The translations under genes were made by a program, and so were the position numbers. A DNA stretch of 64,000 nucleotides from Acanthosepion esculentum (lineage: Eukaryota; Mollusca; Cephalopoda; Sepiida; Sepiidae), in NCBI GenBank assembly GCA_964036315.1, contig OZ038517.1, positions 56,928,156 through 56,992,155 on the forward strand, in the 5' to 3' direction. Of this stretch, positions 1 to 10,189 are shown one piece after another. Numbering within the stretch: the first letter of the stretch is position 1; each line of letters opens with the position of its first letter. Below the pieces are notes generated by a model. The model had not been told where the DNA came from. It saw only the letters and a program-made list of their open reading frames with translations, and did not search any database.

Positions 1-935
1 CAAACACAAGAAGCTGGAAGAGAGTTCCACGAGTAAGTTTGAGAGAAGAAACTCTTAGCATAGAACTTATGGTTACATCTAGCCATTTCAACTGTAAAAT
101 GCTGAGACCTTGCTGCCAATCTAGTAGTGCGTTTAAATTCATAAAGTATAGGAACCATAAAGGAAAGTTTATCAGAACAATTACCATGAAAGTATTTATA
201 GAAAAAACACAGGAAAGCTACGTTAAAACAGTGGGAAATTGACTGAAGCAAAGATGCCAGGTCATAACCAATAACATTGCAGAGTCTTATATTTCATCAA
301 GAAGTTCTAAATACATAGTAGAAGGATTAGACTAGATGTGACAGCAATATTCAATGCAAGGATGAATGGTGGACTTAACAATGTGTAAGATAGATTTTGG
401 AGAGAAAAATTGTTTAGCATCATACATTGAACCAATTTTCTTAGCAGCAGACTGAGCAATTGATTTGATATAAACTTTCGGTTTCATGTCAGCAGAAAAC
501 ATTAACCCAAGAAGATGTAAAGTGTCACAATCTGAACATAAATCTATTATTTACTTGTATAACATTTACCTTCATCACAAATATGTTATGCACATATTTA
601 AAAAAAAACCCTGACATACAAGGACAATTATGATTTGGAATCTGCACAACTGACTTTAACCTTTATTTGGCGTCCATACAATTTTATTTTCTTGTTCAAT
701 GTAATCTGAGCCATTAAAATAATTGTCAGGGATCTCGAAAGGCCATTGTGTTTGTGATGGTCTATCTGCTTTCATTTAGAAATTATTTGAAAGTTCAGTA
801 ATTTGAAGAAACTAAAATGGATTACAGATATTTCAATTAAGTATTGATGGACAAACATTCTTTCCCAATGTCATAAATGCCTAAATGGTGTATTGTCCTT
901 CCACCCACACCTGAAAGCAGTTCTTCTCATTTCAG

Positions 936-1061
936 ATCATGAAGATATTTTCTGTGCCGCCATTTGACCAAAATCTCCATTTCAATGGCAGTTGTCTTGT
1001 AGATGAGACAGCCACCCTTGGCCAGTTGAAGATCTTTCCTGGATGTATTATCTTCCTCAAG
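936..1061 (+). CDS. USP48: USP48 internal exon (ubiquitin-like C-terminal domain, first part)
   Basis: This is a 126-nt coding exon of 42 codons, phase 0 at both ends. It sits between a good acceptor (TTCTCATTTCAG ending at 935) and a donor (AAG then GTGGGT at 1062). The translation starts IMKIFSVPPFDQNL, continues with DETATLGQL, and ends in a hydrophobic strand IIFLK. From memory of the family this is the ubiquitin-like domain at the extreme C-terminus of ubiquitin-specific peptidase 48, where animal proteins read IM-H-FSV-PFDQNL, then a loop with ATLG, then a strand ending in LK. USP48 is a nuclear cysteine deubiquitinase, and its catalytic domain would be encoded upstream, outside this window. 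The two exons that follow continue the same protein in phase, which makes a chance match very unlikely. The exon preceding this one was not found with confidence. Confidence 0.9.
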
Positions 1062-2320
1062 GTGGGTATGACCAGTTGACACTCTGGCTGCATCTTTTTC
1101 TCATCAAGAAAGCACTAAACACAATTGTCATACTTGATGAATTTGAAGCAAAAATAATCTTGGTTATTGGAATTTTAAAATTTACTCTTTTTGCACACAT
1201 ACACACATAATATAAAAAGAAATTCAGTTACCACTTAATGTTCATATAAGATGCATACACTTATGTTTTTAATGTTGACAAAAATGTACAATGTCTTTAT
1301 TTTAAAAACAGAATCTCATCTTTTATAAATATACAAAATATTTTCTGTTGTAACATTTGAGAAATATTATGTGATATTTTGTATATGTTCATATATACAT
1401 AATAGGGCACTAAAAAGTTAGAGATTTAATGTGTGTGTGTGTGCTCACACACACACAAAAACAAATTTGGGAAACATTAAATCTAGCAAAGAACTTATGC
1501 AAATTTCATCAGTTTTAAAAGTGAATCAAATTTAAGTCAAGTAAGCAAATTGGGCCATAGGAAGGAAGACAGGCTATCTGCACTATTCAGACCATTGTCC
1601 TCATCTTTATTGTCATATTCACATTGTTTGGGCCATTGTATGTTCCAGCTTTCTTCAAGTGATATGCGTTGGAATTTCAAACCCTTTATTCCCTCCACCA
1701 AGGTAGAATGGTCTAGTTCCACATACCATGCCTTTTCTGGATATCTCATTTTCAGTTAATTCTCTTTAGTAAACAAAAACTTGAATTAAGTTTTTGTTCA
1801 CCTTTGCTGTGGTAACTCACAAGTCTTTGGGTTACTTCAACCAACACTTTTATCCACTGGGCCATGTGTCCTTGAGAAGAGGACAACAGTCTGAATGTAA
1901 ATAGTTACAATACCTCATCTCAGATTGACAGATGTTAAAAGACAGGGGCCTTTCTACAAAATGCTTATAATTTCCTGGTCAGTTCTGTATTGGCTGATAA
2001 AACTTGATTTGTCTTTCTGTCCTTACAAAAACTTGTAAAGATTTTTTTTATATGGATTAGCTATTATGTTCATCCCATTTATCTCTTGTAAATTTCACAC
2101 CTGACCCAGTAACTATAGTATTTGTACTTCTCTTTATTCTTCAAACTTAAACTATTTCATTAAACCATTGCAGTTGAATGGTATTGGGATTTCCAATTTA
2201 TAGATTAAGTCTAAAGACAACAACCCAAATTAGCAATTACTTTCTTTGCACACTCTAAATGCTCAACAGTGTAAAAATAATGTTTTTTTGTTTTTCTTTC
2301 CAATATCTAATTCAATTCAG
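1062..2320 (+). other. USP48: USP48 intron (1259 bp)
   Basis: This is a phase-0 intron bounded by GTGGGT at 1062 and the acceptor TTCAATTCAG ending at 2320, behind a T-rich tract. It is AT-rich and contains a TG/CA hairpin (1422-1484). At 1537-1759 there is a less AT-rich stretch that is open on both strands, but I recognise no protein in it. Nothing else could be supported. Confidence 0.75.
1422..1484. repeat. TG/CA dinucleotide hairpin inside a longer inverted repeat
   Basis: A TG run at 1430-1443 is followed by a two-base loop and a CA run at 1446-1457, so the tract can fold on itself. It lies inside an 11-bp perfect inverted repeat, AGATTTAATGT at 1422-1432 and ACATTAAATCT at 1474-1484. 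The nested arrangement could extrude as a cruciform or slip during replication. Any function is unknown; it lies within a USP48 intron. Confidence 0.8.
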
Positions 2321-2369
2321 GCTGATGAACCTCCACAAGATGCAATGGTTGTAGAGGATATGCTCAGTG
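2321..2369 (+). CDS. USP48: USP48 penultimate exon
   Basis: This 49-nt exon encodes ADEPPQDAMVVEDMLS plus one leftover G, so the following intron is phase 1. The acceptor is TTCAATTCAG and the donor is GTGAGT at 2370. It begins immediately after the phase-0 exon at 936-1061. The joined protein reads through LK into ADEP, which is the order I recall for the linker before the tail of vertebrate USP48, where ADEP is followed by an acidic, methionine-containing stretch. The exon is too short to be found by ORF length. The call rests on the match to the family tail together with phase agreement on both sides. Confidence 0.9.
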
Positions 2370-2754
2370 GTGAGTTTCATTGTTGCTTTTCAGTTTTGCT
2401 TGCCAAACGTTTGGAGACGTTTTCACAAATCTTTAAGCTTCTTAATGCATTTCTCTTTTACAGATGAATCAATCAAAAAAATGTGATTCTCTTGACATTT
2501 CTGTGAATTTCAAGTAAATTCTCCTGATTTGTTAAGCTGGTCTTTCCGCTTTAAATTATTAAATGAAGAAGTTTCCAAGGAATTTGTCTGCACAATGAAG
2601 GCATTCATTTATGAATATAAAAATTGCTGCTTTCGGTTTTTAGTTTTCCTGTTTCCAATTTTTTTCTCATTTTCCTTTTGAGATTTGGATAAATCTGCAG
2701 ATAACTGAATCACTGATTCTTTTTCCTTAGTAGAAAACTTCAGTTTTACATTTT

Positions 2755-3635
2755 TGTTTTTGAAATGTCCATTTCTGGGAGGGGGGGGGTGTATTCTCAG
2801 CATTTGTCAATAGACCCCCCATCTTCATCTGTTAAGAAATTGTCTCACATTCATTACTACTATATAGAAGAATAGATATTACATTTATTAGTCCAACAGT
2901 ATTTTCTTTGTTTCTAATAACATTTGCTTATCTCTTAATACTTTTAGTTTCTGAAAGACATCTTTACCTATTCTTGTATATCTTCAGGTTTCCATCACAC
3001 ACGACCCAGATATTTAAATTTCTGCATCTCCTTGATATTGATGTCCCCAATATATAGTTTGTCTGTTTTGCTAATGACCAATGCATTCTGTCTTCTTACA
3101 TTTAATAGTTAATGAGTATTTCAGTTTTCTCCACATATCTCATGATGTTAAGATTATGTTCACTGATAATAAATCCTGCTCAGTCTTTTACTTTTCTTAC
3201 GGTTATCTTATTTTATAGGTTTAAAAAAATCTGTTGAGAAGACCCATTCTTATCTTACTCCTGATTTTTATTTTTGTGCATTCACTAAACCTGTTCTCTA
3301 TCTGCATGCTAGCTCTTTGTTCTCGTGGGTTACTCTATCCTTCCCATGTAAATCAAACTTTTCTAGTGTTCAAGCAGCTCTTCATATCCTACTAAATCAA
3401 GTGCCTTTGTTTAATCTATGCAGATGTTGTTTTGCATTTGGATTCTTTGCTCTGATAACATTCTGATCATAATAACTTTTCTTGTCCTGTTATCTTGAAC
3501 AAACTCATACTATTTTTGCTGTTTCTGGTCTCATTCTACTTGGAATTAGAATCTTAATGATTATTTCTGTGGCTCATCAAGTTGATTGTTCAATGGAAGT
3601 TTGCATTCATTTGTATCTGGTTTCTTTATTATCAC
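2755..3635 (-). mobile_element. Non-LTR retrotransposon fragment (reverse transcriptase, decayed)
   Basis: Read on the minus strand, interrupted pieces of a LINE reverse transcriptase appear in order. MRPE lies near 3525, a DLVGYEELLE piece (finger/palm start) near 3395, an ECTKIKIRSKIRMGLL piece near 3250, and KKTECIG near 3090. An INIKEMQKFKYLG piece follows near 3030, then DVFQKLKVLRDKQMLLETKK near 2940, and QMLRI close to 2795. These are typical of RTE- or Jockey-type elements abundant in invertebrates; I cannot fix the clade. Several stops and frameshifts separate the pieces, and the YADD active-site region appears lost or scrambled between about 3150 and 3230. No 5' UTR, endonuclease domain or target-site duplication was found, so this is a dead fragment antisense to USP48. 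Confidence 0.8.
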
Positions 3636-4097
3636 AATTACTCCAGTATTTCATTGTTGTCATTTATTTCATTTGTCATTTCAGTAAAACCCGAAATCAT
3701 CTATGGTTGATATTCTCATCAACACCAAATAAACACTCAAATTTTGGAATAATGATAATGCTAATACGCTAAAAATATTTTTTTTTTAAGGCACCTCTTT
3801 GAAATGTTTAAAACTTAAAATCTTTCTCAGTTTTAATAATTTCTTGAGAATTCAATTTGCTGGTTTGGTAATCAGAGATGCAAAACAGATATACACTTCA
3901 ACACTGCAGCGTCACATTAAATGAAGCAAATAAATATTATGAAGGTTTGCTGAATTAACTATCTGAAACACTGTGTTCAAAAATATTAAAGATTGAACCT
4001 TAATTTACATACATCTTATTCTCTATTTTTTTGTTATATGTTCAAAGTTTATTTTATTTTTACTCCATCAAAATTGTAAATGTCTTGCTTTTTATTA

Positions 4098-4129
4098 GAT
4101 TATTCAGAAAATAATGTCTGACTTTAGAA
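4098..4129 (+). repeat. Mariner left terminal inverted repeat
   Basis: This 32-bp arm follows TA at 4096-4097 and contains the core GAAAATAATGTC. It pairs with 5255-5286 at 27 of 32 positions; mismatches fall at arm positions 1, 5, 9, 22 and 25. Confidence 0.9.
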
Positions 4130-5254
4130 CAAACCTTTTGTGTTTGAATATATTATTATAACACTTGCACAAAAATGTTACGCATTTCTAATGATTAAAG
4201 TTTCCTCTTTGTTAATTTTATGTTAATCACTTTCAGAATTGAACTTAAAACATTATATACCCTTCATCTTGAATACGAACAAAAAAAGATGCATTTACTA
4301 ATTTTGCACGAGTTCAAGCCTAGTCATTATGCTTCTCAGACTGCTTCCAACATTAGCAGAGCATGGGATGAAGTATCCACTGGTGACCGGACAGTACAGA
4401 GCTGGTTTCTGAAGTTTTTGCAGTCAGGATGACTAGTGTTGAAGATCAAGATGATAGAGAACAACATCCCATCTGCAATTGACAATGAACATCTGAAAAC
4501 ACTACTCGAATAAAACCCACATCAAAGTGACTGAGAAATGTATTAGATGATGGGTGTCAGCATTTCAATAATATCGAACCATCTAAAAAAAATGGGCAAA
4601 GTGGAGAAATTCAGTAAATGGTTCCACATGAACTCAGTGATGGTCAAAGAATTTGACCTTTTGATGTGTGTTTGATGCCGCATCTGTAAAATTCAAATAA
4701 TCCATTTCTTGATCAAATATTGACTTGTGATAAGAAATGAATCCATTATGGCAATCATAAATGGTTTCATCATGACAAAGGACACACACATTCCCAAATC
4801 AAAATTGCACCAATAGAAAATTCTGGTAAATGTTTGCATCATCCATTACAGCTTTCTGGAATCTAACCAGAACTTTACTGCCAGCATCTGGATGAAATGC
4901 ATTCAGTTAAGCAAAATGCAACCATCACTGGTTAATCGGTGAGAGGTCCAGTTCTGCTTCATGCTCGGTCCCATGTTGACAGGATGACACTGGAGAAGCT
5001 TAATGACTTGAGATACAAGACTTTGCCACACCCACTATATTGCCCTGATTCCTCACTTACTTTTTTAGGCCAAAAACATCCCATTCCAAAGAAGATGCAG
5101 AAATTACATTCAAAGATTTCTAGGTGTCTGAAATTTTAGAGCTTTATCATAAAGGCATACCTAACTCAGTGGCAGAAATGTGTAGATGTTCACGGTTCCT
5201 ATTTTGACTGATTTAAACACTGCTGAAGTACATTAATTAGGAATAAACATTGAA

Positions 5255-5286
5255 TTCTAAAATCTGACATTATTTTCCGAACAATT
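5255..5286 (-). repeat. Mariner right terminal inverted repeat
   Basis: This is the reverse complement of the left arm with five mismatches, and it is followed directly by TA at 5287-5288. It places the element's outer end about 170 bp upstream of the last USP48 exon. Confidence 0.9.
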
Positions 5287-5457
5287 TAATGTTTTATTGA
5301 CTTTGAAATAATTTCAGGAAAACAAACATTGGTTTTGATTTCTTCTGAATAGAGTTTTCATCTGCTAGCTTAAAACTAATGAACTTAATTTTGACCAGCT
5401 GTTGATAGGTGATAAGTGATTGAGATATATATATATATTATTTTTTTTTTTTTTCAG

Positions 5458-5510
5458 TTTCTGATTATGGTGAGGAAGGCTTTAAAGGAACAGGTTTACT
5501 CAGCAGATAA
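5458..5510 (+). CDS. USP48: USP48 terminal coding exon with stop codon
   Basis: The exon follows a (TA)n plus poly-T tract and CAG ending at 5457. Two bases complete the split codon from the G left at 2369, giving Val. The translation is then SDYGEEGFKGTGLLSR, with TAA at 5508-5510. The tail EEGFKGTGLL is, from memory, the strongly conserved end of USP48 (vertebrate proteins end EEGFKGTGLLGH). This is the clearest single identifier of the gene in the window. The exon is 53 nt including the stop. The mariner element ends only about 170 bp upstream, yet the acceptor and polypyrimidine tract look intact, so splicing is probably unaffected. Confidence 0.93.
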
Positions 5511-6107
5511 TGAATAGACTTCTGAGGGAATCTTTCATCCCACCAACTGTGAGAGAATGTGCTGGTGTGTCTGTGTGGGCGTTTTCATCACCCTCTCTCC
5601 TTTCCTTCCCCCTCCCCACCTTCTTGAGAAATAAGCATGCACAAATCCAACCAAGGGACACGTATGATTTCCCCCCCCCCACTACCATTCACCTTCACCT
5701 TCCTCTTCTACTCTCTCTCTGTCCCAACCACACTCTGCAACTCTTCTCCTCTTCTCTCTCTCTACCACATTATTCAAACTTCAGTTTATTTGACTTACAA
5801 GCACTTTGAAAACAAAAATGAAATCAACAAAAGCGAAAGTCTTTTTTTTTTTTTTTTCATTTTTTTTTTTTTTTTTTAATGCCATAAATTGTTGGTTAAA
5901 ATTGGACTCAATCCAAACAGACTTGAGAGCCTGGGAATTTCCATGGTGATTTTATTATCAATTATGGATCTGACAATTCTTAATATTAAAAATCAATATT
6001 GGTTGATTGATCTCTGTTTCTGCTTCAAACTTTTTTTTTTTTCAGCACTCCTTTATAACTCCCCCCCTCCCACTTATTAATGTTAAAACTGCACAGGTTT
6101 TAATAAA
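5511..6107 (+). other. USP48: Probable USP48 3' UTR with pyrimidine-rich tract
   Basis: Sequence after the USP48 stop codon has no intron signals that I can identify. From about 5590 to 5765 the + strand is strikingly C/T-rich, with CTCTCTCC and CTTCCCCCTCCCC blocks, a run of C near 5670 and a CT repeat near 5715. Long T runs follow at 5841-5877. The open frames across this tract are low-complexity by-products. The right boundary is set only by the first AATAAA and could be further downstream. Confidence 0.45.
6102..6107 (+). promoter_or_regulatory. Candidate polyadenylation signal AATAAA
   Basis: This is the first AATAAA after the USP48 stop codon, 592 bp downstream of it. Others occur at 6287-6292 and 7164-7169. 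In DNA this AT-rich such hexamers arise often, so the choice is tentative. Confidence 0.3.
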
Positions 6108-7749
6108 ATTCCCACAGTTCAATGTGGGTTTTTAATAAGGTATGAAAGTTAAATCTATTCACTTTCATGAAGAAGTGAACATATTCAATTTTCATTTTTC
6201 TAATTAAACTGACAAACTGACTTATACTATAAACAAATTGTATATTCATCTTTAAAATGAAGGGAGTTGAAATATTTTCACTTGGAAATAAATTTGCATG
6301 ATTTACTTATATAAGCTGCTTGCATTTGAAATTATTACCAGCAGTACTTTTTTTTTGTTTGTAGGCAGGTAGATTTTTTGAGATTATCTACTTTAAAACA
6401 GCCCTCCCCTCCCACTTCATGTAATGTTTGGATCCTGGGTTAAAGTTCATTAAATATTTAGGTTCAACAGAAATATATTTGTCTTTCCCATTTAAAAAAA
6501 AAAAAAAAAAAAAACTACAAAAGGATCAGATTATTAAAAATAAATAAATGAAGTGGTCCTCCATTTTGTTGATGTAGATATATTTGTAGTTATAGAAGTC
6601 CATTTTTAAGGTTTGCAACAAAAAAAGACAAATCAAAATCTAAGCATGTGATTGGACCTAAACAAGTTTTATTGTTTTTATTCATTTCACACAAAAGTAG
6701 GAGGGGAGGTTCTTTTTGTCTGGAAGTTTTTTTGTTTTTTTTTAAAGCAGCATTTAATCCGTTTGTGTCATTAAACTGCAATAGAGACACCAGTGAAGAA
6801 AGGACATCATTCAGCTTTAATTTTAATAGAATCTTTTAGGATTGATGCACAAGTTGGAAGATAAAAGTTCACGAGAATTTTTTTTTTTATATATATCTTA
6901 GACTTAATTCAGGAAAGTTTTTTAAAATTAATATCCAATAAAACATTTTCCTTGATTTTCTTATATTAATTTTCTATATTTCAATCTCCATTTTTAAACA
7001 AATCGAGATTGGTGCTACTCACTCATCTGACTTTGTCTGCCTGTCTGTAACTACTGTTTACAGACAGACAATGTGATTCATACACCCAACAGCTTTAACT
7101 TCATTGCATTTGACAGAAAGATACAACACTTAGATTCAAAAACTAGTTTTGTATTCTTTCCCAAATAAAGGATGATTTAAATCTCACATGAAACCAATTT
7201 TTAAGATTACTTTAGAATACAAATGTTTTAATAGTAACTGTGTCCAATTATGTTTGTATCACTCTTCAGTTTTATTACTAACTCCAGCTTTAATTCTGTT
7301 TTGCAAATCATATATAAAAATGTTTACTTAGAAAAAATGAATAATGGGAACTTTTTTACTTTAAGAGCCATTTTAAAAACTCTTGTTGCCCATAACTGCA
7401 TTAAAGAGTTTTTTGTTTTTTTTTTCATTGCAAATGCAATTGTTAGCAAAATCCCATAGCTTATAATTAAACTTTATTTTCTTTCCTCCTTCTCTTCCAC
7501 CACCTGACTACCTCAGAGGTGTTGGCCAAGACTTACTGAAATTTAGAATGGCATCACCAACTGACCCATTTTATAAAAAGTTTGTTTTATTTTTAAATAA
7601 GATAAAGTTTGAATAATATTTGCCTTGAACTGAAAGAGTATATTCTCTATCTTGTAATAACATGACAAATCCAAAATCACTTTTTTGTTAAGTGGCAAAG
7701 TGTAAACAGCATTATTTCTAAGATTCGATAATTGTATGTTTTTAAAAAG
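6108..7749. other. AT-rich non-coding DNA, no gene seen
   Basis: Long homopolymer runs (A at about 6492-6514, several T runs) and scattered short open frames show no recognisable protein. A small hairpin with 9-bp arms lies at 7041-7049 and 7059-7067, within CTGTCTGTA-type repeats. It may be a distal part of the USP48 3' UTR or intergenic. Confidence 0.6.
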
Positions 7750-7751
7750 TA

Positions 7752-7866
7752 CAGGGTGTGGCAGAAATACCCCCTACATAATGGTAAGACATTTTGGTGT
7801 CTTCATAGAGCTGTCTTACCATTGTGTGGGAAGTGTATGCGGGAGGGGTATTTCTGCTGCACCCTG
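7752..7866. mobile_element. 115-bp MITE of Tc1/mariner type
   Basis: Terminal inverted repeats begin CAGGGTG and extend 22 bp with two mismatches (7752-7773 and 7845-7866), flanked by TA on each side (7750-7751 and 7867-7868). A second, inner inverted repeat is a perfect 12 bp: AATGGTAAGACA at 7780-7791 and TGTCTTACCATT at 7811-7822. The element can therefore fold along much of its length. It has no coding capacity, and its ends do not resemble those of the mariner at 4098, so a different autonomous element must have moved it. The opposed open frames over this spot are a consequence of the palindrome. Confidence 0.88.
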
Positions 7867-7868
7867 TA

Positions 7869-10189
7869 TTAATAGAAAATGCTTCCAAAATCAAAACCAT
7901 AACATCATTAATGAAACTCATCTTTTTAGCCAATGCATCAACACTTAATTTGGTTTTCTAACTGGTTTTATTTTGCTTATGCTATTAATGTCTGCAATTC
8001 TTAAAAATGGAAAAACTATTTTGAGAATTGCTATCTAAAACAAACTGACAATTTATTTCCAGTTTAAATGTTTAAAGTGTGGCCAAGGATTTTTTTCTTT
8101 GCTCCCACATAGTCATATATTTTTCCACTGAAATTATTGGTAAGTCCTGTTCCTCCTAAATGAAAATTCAAAGTGCTTTTGTTAAATCTGCTGATTTAGG
8201 AAATGATTTGTGATGCACTCATTTTCAAAGCAGAGCAAATCTGACAAATTCTTAGCAAACACTTTCTATTGAAAGAGTAACTTCTGGAAATGGGTTAATG
8301 GAGAAATTCATTTTGTTATCATCCCCCTCCCCTATCAAATCCCTTTCCTCATCTCAAAGTGGTTGAAAACAAACAAATAAAAACAAAATGTATGATTGAA
8401 TAAACAAAAATGTGTATTTTTCAATTGATTTGTTGTTGTTTTGTTCTTGGATTTCTTTTTCTCAAAATCAAAAATAGAAATGGTTTTAATTTTAAATTAA
8501 AACAAAAAAATTCTTTTTTTCCATAATTCACGATGATGTTACCTAAGTTTGGGTTTTTCAAAGAGTAACTTTTTATATATATATTTTTTTTATATTTTAA
8601 TAAACCAAAATTGATAGCTGCCAATTCATCACTTGTCTCACAGGTACCATTTTCTTACCCAACACTGTTCAAAACACTTGATTTCTTTAAATGAGCTGAA
8701 AAACACAACTGTGATGCTTTTAAGTTAACACAAAAATAGTTTCTACATTCTTAAAATAGAAATTTTCATTAGTTTTATTTTGTGACTGATTAGGTATTGA
8801 ATACCTTTGTGCAAGTATGTATAGAAAGTTTTCTAATCTTGATTTGATTGTCATGATATATTTTGGATGAATATTGTATTAGAATAAAAACAAATATTTA
8901 CAATCAATATTATATTCTCCACCTCTGTGTTTTATAAGAACAGATTGTTAACAAAATGAAACCCAGCCCAATGGATGAAATAAAAGATTCTATGAATGCT
9001 ATGGGGTACTTTTTCCTATTTAATCTTTTTTTTTTTTTTTTTTTCTTGCCAGCCACATATTTCTACTTTCTCTATCAAGTCCAATGTGTCTTGTAAAAGA
9101 GAAGTGGATTACAAGAGTTTTGAACTTTACAAATTCCTTAAATCAATTAAATATCCAAAAACACATACACGTGAAAAACTGAACATCTCTCTGAATTTGG
9201 CTGGTTATTAAACACTAATCTACAAAACATTGCTTTCAAAAGATACCCTTTGTCTGAAACCAAAATATTTTGTATTGTTCTCTCAATTTTGGCAATTTAA
9301 GCAAGTGATGAAAGGCCAGGTGCAAATCCATTTATCGATATTATTAAAGGGATGGTGGAAGTGATGGGCTTTTTTCAGGTTCACTCTGTGCCAATTATTT
9401 TTCGTTTTACCTTGCATAAAGTCAATTGCATCACTAAAGACTGAAACTAATCTGAAAGAATGGAGAAAAATGAAAAACTAAAAGCCAATTCTTTTTACAA
9501 AACTATTACACAACTATATTTGTGGTTTGTTGTTTTTTTTTTTTTTTGCAGTCACAAAGGAACAAGTTTGCCCAATATCTTTACTATTTTTATTTCTAAA
9601 AATAAGTCACTATTCAATATTAGAGAAAAAAAAAAAAAATAATAATAATTTTTGACTTTTTTTAATAAAGAAATAAACATTTCTAAGTTATGAAAATGCA
9701 CCCTGGTATCAGAAAACCTAATAAGCATAACAAAAAAGAAATTAGATTGAAGGATAAAATGAAAATAATTCTTTGAATCTCTGGAATTATCTTCAATCAT
9801 TGCGACTGACTTTTTCTACTTGGAAATGTCAATTTCTCTTTTGATCAGGAAACATGAAGGAAATGTACATGCAAGTTGATAAATGGTTAAAATTTCAACC
9901 TTCAAATTTGTTTCATTATTTCTTTGTTGCAGGTAGTCAGAAGAAATTTAAAAGCAAATTCTGATATATTTTGTGACTTGACCAATTTGATTTCATTATT
10001 CAAACATGTGGATTTAATTAACAAGACTTAAATCTAGTGATAAACATATTGGATTGGAACAACAGTTCATAGATTTTTTTGTTTTTTTTTTTAAGTGAAT
10101 ATCAAAAACAATATTTAATTTGTATTTGCATATATTCACATTTGCCATTTTGTTCCACGAAATGTGAAAATAGGTTGCATTTTATTCAG
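7869..10189. other. AT-rich non-coding DNA, no gene seen
   Basis: Nothing recognisable is encoded on either strand. There are long T runs (about 9027-9044 and 9532-9547), an A run followed by (AAT)n near 9628-9650, and an AT stretch near 8573-8583. Open frames here are short and of low complexity. Confidence 0.6.

Larger units (their letters stand above)
4098..5286 (+). mobile_element. Full-length, inactive mariner-family DNA transposon
   Basis: The element is 1189 bp. It has 32-bp terminal inverted repeats matching at 27 positions, flanked on both sides by TA (4096-4097 and 5287-5288), the mariner target duplication. A transposase is recognisable in broken frames. The N-terminal helix-turn-helix part (HYASQTASNISRAW, then RTVQSWF) starts near 4300. 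A frameshift and stop follow near 4430. A piece equivalent to the VPHEL linker motif sits near 4620. TCD, holding the first catalytic Asp, is near 4730 and is followed by a stop. GPVLLHARSHVDRMTLEKLN starts near 4945 and YCPD, with the last Asp, near 5038. The usual HDNARPH motif has lost two residues including the second catalytic Asp. It is therefore a non-autonomous fossil inserted into the USP48 intron in the gene's orientation. Confidence 0.93.
2370..5457 (+). other. USP48: USP48 last intron (3088 bp), carrying two transposon remnants
   Basis: The intron starts at GTGAGT and ends in a (TA)n stretch, then a run of T and CAG at 5457, a strong polypyrimidine acceptor. It is phase 1. Its length is explained largely by insertions: an antisense reverse-transcriptase fragment at about 2755-3635 and a 1.19-kb mariner element at 4098-5286. 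The parts between them (2370-2750, 3640-4095 and 5289-5420) are plain AT-rich DNA with no gene that I can recognise. Confidence 0.85.

Noticed and set aside
1..32. Possible end of an upstream USP48 exon (CCACGA followed by GTAAGT)
   Set aside because: The donor-like sequence is good and one frame stays open, but the few residues do not clearly match USP48. They would also need another, unseen small exon before 936. Too short to call.
1537..1759. Overlapping open frames of 69-70 codons on both strands
   Set aside because: The minus-strand product is of normal complexity and faintly recalls transposase tails, but no motif is recognisable and there is no start context or neighbour to support it.
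3482..3772. 96-codon plus-strand open frame
   Set aside because: Most of it lies antisense to the decayed reverse transcriptase read on the minus strand; its hydrophobic look comes from the T-rich strand.
5510..5879. Two open frames of 99 and 80 codons after the USP48 stop
   Set aside because: They are Ser/Pro/Leu/Phe-rich translations of a C/T-rich and poly-T tract in the probable 3' UTR.
7736..7948. Opposed 70- and 63-codon frames with similar peptides
   Set aside because: Both arise from the palindromic MITE at 7752-7866 read from its two strands.
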